A stretch of 57,752 nucleotides of DNA. It comes from Calditrichota bacterium. GTDB taxonomy: Bacteria > Electryoneota > AABM5-125-24 > Hatepunaeales > Hatepunaeaceae. The notes beneath the pieces were generated by a model. It had not been told where the DNA came from. It did no database searches and worked only from the letters and a program-made list of their open reading frames with translations. The translations under genes and the position numbers were made by a program. Of this stretch, positions 53,120 to 57,752 are shown piece after piece; the first letter of the stretch is position 1; the number at the start of each line of letters is the position of its first letter. The stretch is from contig JABGPL010000021.1 in assembly GCA_018644935.1 (NCBI GenBank), positions 1 through 57,752 of the forward strand. The letters are read 5' to 3'.

Positions 53120-53528
53120 TCCTAATTTCTAATCTCAAACTATTTTTTGTTTGCTTTTATCCTGATAGCCGGCAAGGACATTTTTAGACAGGTATATTAG
53201 GTAAGTGTATAAGTTTGTTTGGATTCGAGGCACAGCTTGCACAAAAGTTACCTTTAAGTGAACGTGCGTTCAGAAAGGTCAGATTTATACTGATCTTTGT
53301 TGCAAAATATAAATATTGAGTTATATTTAATAGTGCAAAACAAGCTCATCTCATTTCAGGAAGATTTTTATTTAAGCATCTTAATAAACTTATGTCAACG
53401 ATGCGCTTAAAGATTCCTGAATGTCTTTCTGAGATAGACTCAGAAAAGATTAGATTTACCTCCTGTGCTGATCACAACAAGCAAACACTGATTGATAACA
53501 ATTATACTTTTTCGAACGAGAGTGAAAC
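53120..53528. other. Intergenic region with a terminator-like hairpin
   Basis: AAAGGTCAG at 53274-53282 pairs with CTGATCTTT at 53290-53298 (one wobble) about 155 bases after the metallopeptidase stop. It resembles the terminator at 29325 in sequence (GGTCAGATT then TGATCT). The remainder is the leader of the next gene; no coding frame was seen. Confidence 0.45.
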
Positions 53529-56500
53529 ATGAAATCGCGTGCACTTCTTCTTATTATGCTGGCATTCCTCATTGCCGCAGTTCCTTCATTTTCAGATATA
53601 CTCCATGTTCCGGATGAAGCTGAGAGTTTTAGTGAAGCCATTGAGAACTCTGCTCCGAATGATACTATAATGGTCTCTGACGGAGAATATGTTGGAGACA
53701 ATAACTACGATCTCGTGGTTGATTTACCACTCACAATAATGTCAGAGAATGGGCAGGATGATTGTATCATCAGCAGTGTTGAAGATAATGCTCAATATTG
53801 TTTTAATGTTCAATCTCAAGTTTCCATAATTGGGCTCACAATTGTAGGTTTCCAGGTGGGAATCTTTGCTGATGGGATTAATAACCTTGTAATAGAAGAT
53901 TGTTTTGTTACTGGTTCAACGGCCACTGGAATCAATATAACAGATTGCGAGGGTGTCGGCATCACCAGATGTGATATCAGTGAAAATAACAACACTGTTG
54001 ATGGTCAAAGTAGTGCAGGTATTTTTCTTAGTGATGTGACTGGATTTATTGACCAGTGCGTTTTCTCTGAAAACACTACCCTTGGTAGAGGCGCGGCCAT
54101 CGTCGTTCAATCATGCAGTTTTGTTATCCAAAATTCAGATATTGTCGGAAATACTTCCAGACTTCATGGCGGTGGGATTCTGATCTCAAACAATAATAAT
54201 TTAGAGATCAGGAATTGTTTAATTTCCGGTAATGTAGCGGAAGGATTTGAGGATACCAGAGCAAATGGTGGAGGTATTGCGTTAACAGCTGGTGATGCGA
54301 TAATTGACAATTGCATAATTACTCAGAATAGTGCTCCAACTGGATCTGCCGGTGGTCTGTATTGCTTCAACGCTGGTGGGGAATGTTTAATATCAAATAC
54401 CGTATTCACAGAAAATGATGCGATAAGAAACGGAGGAGGAATTCTTATTTTTCAAGACGCAAGCTGTGAAGTGTTGAACTGTATATTTGAGAACAACAGT
54501 GCCGGCATAGATGGGGGAGGCATAAGTGTAACATCGGGATCCACGATCGCGGTTGGAAATAGTGATTTTATTGGCAATGAAGCTGGGCTCGAAGTAGAAA
54601 ATGGTATGGGCGGGGGGATTTACATGGGACGCACGAGTACACCAGTTGTAACGAATTCTATTTTCTTTGAAAACGAAGCTGATATTGGCGTTCAGGCATA
54701 TGCGCAAAATGCGGGACAGGTTACACTGAGCTATTGTTTGATCGATGGAGGTGTGAATCAGAACGATGACTGGTCAATGGAAGGGCTAAGTGTAGAAGAA
54801 ATTATAGATGGTGATCCTGTATTGTCTGATGGTCGGGATCCAGATTGGGGAATGAACGGATTTTATCTCGGAGAGGACAGCCCCTGCATAGATGCTGGCA
54901 GCGGACAGGCAGCCGACCTCGGGTTTGGCGAGATGTCAACTCAAGGGGATCTGTCACCTGATGAAGATGTTATCGATTTGGGTTACCACTATAGTGTAAG
55001 TAATTTTGCGATCTTTGGAAGATTGTCCGGAGTTGTTTTTAATGTTTCAAATGATGAACCGCTTGAGGGAGCACTTGTTCATACTTCGTTTGGACAAGAG
55101 GCGGTAACAAATGAAGAGGGTCTCTGGGAAATTGCTGAAGCATTCGCCATGCGGGAGTTTGAAATTACTGCTTCTATGGCAGGATTCCTTGATTCCACAC
55201 TTACAGAGCTTATACTTGAAGACGGGGGAGAGCTGGATGTAAACTTCGGGCTGCTTCATCCAGAGTTTGAGATATCTCACGATCAGATTGTTGAGCAGGT
55301 TGAGGCAGGTGAGCAGGTTGGTGTCGAGATAACAATCGGCAATGCGGGAAATGCGCCTCTGAGCTGGGATGCAGATTTGACTCTGCGAGATGTCCCGGAT
55401 GTTGAACCCTGGGGTTTTGAGCAATCACTCGGTGTGGGAGAAATTATTGAAGACAATGTGGTAGGTGGTGTAGTATACGTAGATAATCATTTATTTGTGT
55501 CAGCGGGTGGTGGTGACCCGAACATGGTTCATGTAATGGATATGAATGGGAACTTAAGGGATGCATTTCCACAGTTCGGTGATTCCCGAGACGGCATGGA
55601 AGATATGAGTTGGGATGGAGAATTGATATGGGGGACTGAGGACGACATGGTCTATGGTTTTACAACTGAAGGTGATGTTGTCGAATCATGGGAGGGGCCA
55701 TTTAACCTTGCGAAGTATGTCGCCTGGGATAGTGACCGTGAGGTGCTTTGGATAGCATATACCACTTCTAATATTGCGGGTTATAACCGTCAGGGAGAAC
55801 GGATCATTGAAAATGATCTGCCCCGTGGTGAGAACAGAATTTATGGGCTGACATATTGGGCAGAAGATCCGGATGGTCACCCGCTGTATATATTGACACG
55901 AAGGGTGAATGACGATACCGGTTATATTTACAAGATGAACCCGGATGATGGGGATATGCTGTTTGTGACTGAATTAGTACTGGCTTCAGGCGCGCCCAAA
56001 TCAGCATTTATCGCTAATCCAGTTAATCCTTCGGTAATGAGTTTTATGACTATTGGTGACGCTTCCGTTAATGACGGTGGAGACAGAATCGATTTCTTCC
56101 AAATCTCTACCAATACGGCATGGATGGCGGTTGATCCTGCTGCGGGTATAGTTGCGCCTGAAGAAGAGGGTGGACTGACACTGACCTTGATGGATGACAA
56201 CTTTGGAGAAGGGGATTATCTCGGTATGTTGACCGTTACGCATGATGCAATGGGCGGCATGGTCGAAATACCAATAACTTTTTCAATCGGCGGTGGGGAT
56301 AGGATGCCACGTGATCTGGTGGTTTCCTTCGATGAAGGGTGGAATATGATCTCAATAAATATCGTTCCGCCTCAAGAAATGTGGGAAGGACGAGATGGCC
56401 CTGATGTCAGGCTGATGACTGAACAACTGAGGATTGATGAGGAGAACCATCACATATCAATTTTCAAAAACAAAACGGGTGCATTCTACGCCCCGGCATG

Positions 56501-57503
56501 GGATTTCACCAACATTCCATATTGGAACCTCGAGGAAGGTTATCTTGTGCGAGTGGATGAGGATGTTGAAGCGACATGGAACGGGGTTCCCATCCGCCCC
56601 GATGCAGACCTGCCTCTTGGTTTCGGATGGAACATGGTTGCATATTATCCGGATTATGAGCTCAGTTCGTCGGCTCCGGATTTTTATGTCCTGTCATCAA
56701 TCATTGATAATGTGATTATAGCAAAAGATGTCCTTGGTCGATTCTTAAATCCTGCTTTCAGATTCTCCAACATGGATCCATGGCGTGAAACTCAGGGGTA
56801 CCTGATCAAAATCGACGCGGATGTTGTGTTGACGTACCCGGATGAACAGGGTGAAGAACGTGTTGCGGATGTTGAGACAGTACTGCAAAATAGTACAGTA
56901 TTTAGTAGTGATAATATGAGTGTCCTCATTAACTCCATTTCAGGGGTGAAACCGGAACTCGGAGATCAGGTTCTGGCATATAATAAGGACAAAATCCTTG
57001 TTGGAAGCGGAACATTTGGTGAAAATGGGGGTTGTGGTTTAGCTGTTTGGGGCATAGATTTGGCTTCAGGCAATTCCACTGGTTTGAGACCGGATGAGGC
57101 ATTTGAGCTGGTTTTCCGAGAAGCCGTCAGTCAAATGGAATATCCCATTCAAATGGACAAACTGCTTGAAGGTAGGGGACTAACATACGAGACGGATGGA
57201 TTCACTGTTCTCGATGTAATGGTTAACACAACTGTTCCGGATGAATACTACCTTTCACAAAATTATCCGAATCCATTCAACTCAATGACCCGACTGGATT
57301 ACGGGCTGCCTGAAACTGCCAGTGTTTCAATTAAAGCCTTTGACATGAACGGCAGGCTTGCTGCTACGGTGGTAGATGGAAAGATAAAAGCAGGTCACCA
57401 TTCAGCTGTAATTAACGGTAGTAACTTAGCATCCGGTGTTTACTGGATTAAACTTGAATCAAATGATTTCAAAGCGATTCGCAAGGTCGCTATGATTAAA
57501 TAG
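53529..57503 (+). CDS. Secreted right-handed beta-helix/propeller protein with sorting tail
   Basis: This 1324-residue protein starts with a signal peptide (MKSRALLLIMLAFLIAAVPSFS). A right-handed parallel beta-helix of repeated GGGI/Asn-ladder turns follows (about 25-430; LHGGGILISNNNN, NGGGILIFQDASC). Next come a carboxypeptidase regulatory-like domain (about 500-575, GVVFNVSNDEPLEGALV), a propeller shared with the proteins at 12838 and 33150 (about 600-850), two GWNM-type modules (about 936-1110) and a sorting tail with YPNPFN from about 1236. Beta-helices of this kind often bind or cleave polysaccharide, but no lyase residues were recognised. It is probably a surface adhesin or structural protein. 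Confidence 0.88.
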   Translation: MKSRALLLIMLAFLIAAVPSFSDILHVPDEAESFSEAIENSAPNDTIMVSDGEYVGDNNYDLVVDLPLTIMSENGQDDCIISSVEDNAQYCFNVQSQVSIIGLTIVGFQVGIFADGINNLVIEDCFVTGSTATGINITDCEGVGITRCDISENNNTVDGQSSAGIFLSDVTGFIDQCVFSENTTLGRGAAIVVQSCSFVIQNSDIVGNTSRLHGGGILISNNNNLEIRNCLISGNVAEGFEDTRANGGGIALTAGDAIIDNCIITQNSAPTGSAGGLYCFNAGGECLISNTVFTENDAIRNGGGILIFQDASCEVLNCIFENNSAGIDGGGISVTSGSTIAVGNSDFIGNEAGLEVENGMGGGIYMGRTSTPVVTNSIFFENEADIGVQAYAQNAGQVTLSYCLIDGGVNQNDDWSMEGLSVEEIIDGDPVLSDGRDPDWGMNGFYLGEDSPCIDAGSGQAADLGFGEMSTQGDLSPDEDVIDLGYHYSVSNFAIFGRLSGVVFNVSNDEPLEGALVHTSFGQEAVTNEEGLWEIAEAFAMREFEITASMAGFLDSTLTELILEDGGELDVNFGLLHPEFEISHDQIVEQVEAGEQVGVEITIGNAGNAPLSWDADLTLRDVPDVEPWGFEQSLGVGEIIEDNVVGGVVYVDNHLFVSAGGGDPNMVHVMDMNGNLRDAFPQFGDSRDGMEDMSWDGELIWGTEDDMVYGFTTEGDVVESWEGPFNLAKYVAWDSDREVLWIAYTTSNIAGYNRQGERIIENDLPRGENRIYGLTYWAEDPDGHPLYILTRRVNDDTGYIYKMNPDDGDMLFVTELVLASGAPKSAFIANPVNPSVMSFMTIGDASVNDGGDRIDFFQISTNTAWMAVDPAAGIVAPEEEGGLTLTLMDDNFGEGDYLGMLTVTHDAMGGMVEIPITFSIGGGDRMPRDLVVSFDEGWNMISINIVPPQEMWEGRDGPDVRLMTEQLRIDEENHHISIFKNKTGAFYAPAWDFTNIPYWNLEEGYLVRVDEDVEATWNGVPIRPDADLPLGFGWNMVAYYPDYELSSSAPDFYVLSSIIDNVIIAKDVLGRFLNPAFRFSNMDPWRETQGYLIKIDADVVLTYPDEQGEERVADVETVLQNSTVFSSDNMSVLINSISGVKPELGDQVLAYNKDKILVGSGTFGENGGCGLAVWGIDLASGNSTGLRPDEAFELVFREAVSQMEYPIQMDKLLEGRGLTYETDGFTVLDVMVNTTVPDEYYLSQNYPNPFNSMTRLDYGLPETASVSIKAFDMNGRLAATVVDGKIKAGHHSAVINGSNLASGVYWIKLESNDFKAIRKVAMIK

Positions 57504-57630
57504 ACTTGACCCGTAGTACCATTCACATCCAGGGAAATCCGCTCTTTAGGTTGGGGCGGGTTTCTTTTTTTTTGGGGTTGGGAATAGTTAGCAGGGTTGA
57601 TCTGTGGAACAATTCCCAGGCATGGGTGAA

Positions 57631-57700
57631 GGCGGATCGGGAGATCCGCGATCCCGGGAAAAGCAGAATCCCCCACCGGAAGATCCGGTGGGGGATTCTG
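57631..57700 (+). terminator. Two hairpins after the last gene
   Basis: GCGGATC-GGGA-GATCCGC near 57632-57649 is followed by a 16-bp perfect stem (CAGAATCCCCCACCGG at 57664-57679 with CCGGTGGGGGATTCTG at 57685-57700, loop AAGAT). No T-tract follows on the plus strand, so these may be convergent-transcription stops or dispersed palindromes. Confidence 0.55.
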
Positions 57701-57752
57701 TCTCAATGAAGAGAGGGATACTTCGGTAAGGTTCTGCTGAATTAGCTGACCT

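Noticed and set aside
1966-57503. Long antisense frames inside the secreted-protein genes
   Set aside because: They are shadows of the acidic, repetitive coding sequence on the opposite strand and have no start signals or recognisable domains.
1-57752. Insertion sequence, integron or prophage
   Set aside because: No transposase, integrase, recombinase or phage structural gene was recognised, and no target-site duplications frame any block.

Overview
The window looks like a chromosomal fragment from an uncultured bacterium of the FCB superphylum (Bacteroidota relatives such as Electryoneota-, Zixibacteria- or Cloacimonadota-like lineages; the exact phylum is inferred, not proven). The evidence is a large set of secreted, modular, acidic proteins whose C-termini carry the type IX-like sorting tail (YPNPFN, then a beta-rich domain ending in Lys). 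Other signs are an AT-rich sequence, many small intergenic palindromes, PEGA lipoproteins and a DUF4266/DUF3570 gene pair. No rRNA, tRNA, insertion sequence, CRISPR array or phage gene was seen.

The main result is a concentration of candidate selenoproteins. Eight genes are interrupted by in-frame TGA beside Cys-containing redox motifs: PEGA-thioredoxin lipoproteins at 17092-18135 and 37020-38348, an FG-GAP protein at 19148-20359, FTR-SelD at 31668-32990, a surface protein at 33150-35468, a DUF4266-like lipoprotein at 35765-35983, a TlpA-like protein at 38411-38959, and a tiny membrane protein with two TGAs at 38971-39165. In seven of them a hairpin puts its apical loop 17-23 nt after the TGA, as expected for a bacterial SECIS; the mini-protein has only a looser stem. 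The Sec machinery lies between and around them: selB (29539), selD (fused to FTR) and selA (41868). The tRNA-Sec gene was not found here.

Layout. 1-1358 is a truncated AAA+ ATPase. 1966-16380 on the minus strand holds a 3070-residue giant secreted protein with internally duplicated modules, a small zinc-ribbon protein and a second secreted protein. 17092-22230 on the minus strand is a compact seven-gene run: arsR-type regulator, ArsE-like thioredoxin, ArsF, ArsG, then FG-GAP selenoprotein, DUF3570 barrel and PEGA-Trx selenolipoprotein. A permease diverges from it at 22379, with two direct copies of a 25-bp operator-like sequence between. 23684-24000 is a palindrome and tandem-repeat array. 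24103-29292 encodes a gingipain-like protein whose catalytic residues look lost. 29539-43310 is the selenium region. 43538-45447 is a frameshifted NHL/FlgD-like gene. 45542-49879 holds housekeeping and accessory genes (GNAT, TfoX_N, ClpX-like, rhomboid, degenerate agmatinase). 50240-57503 holds two more secreted proteins, one an HEYSH metallopeptidase.

Inferred joint function. The run 35765-41610 could be an electron chain: a cytosolic FAD/NAD(P) oxidoreductase fused to a NapH-like membrane iron-sulfur module, then a tiny membrane selenoprotein, a TlpA-like periplasmic selenoprotein, a Sec-thioredoxin lipoprotein, and finally a DUF4266-like lipoprotein ending in CPT-Sec beside an outer-membrane DUF3570 barrel. 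A paralogous barrel and Sec-thioredoxin pair sits downstream of the arsenical genes. I know of no description of a selenium-based envelope redox system of this kind; the idea rests on gene order and motifs only.
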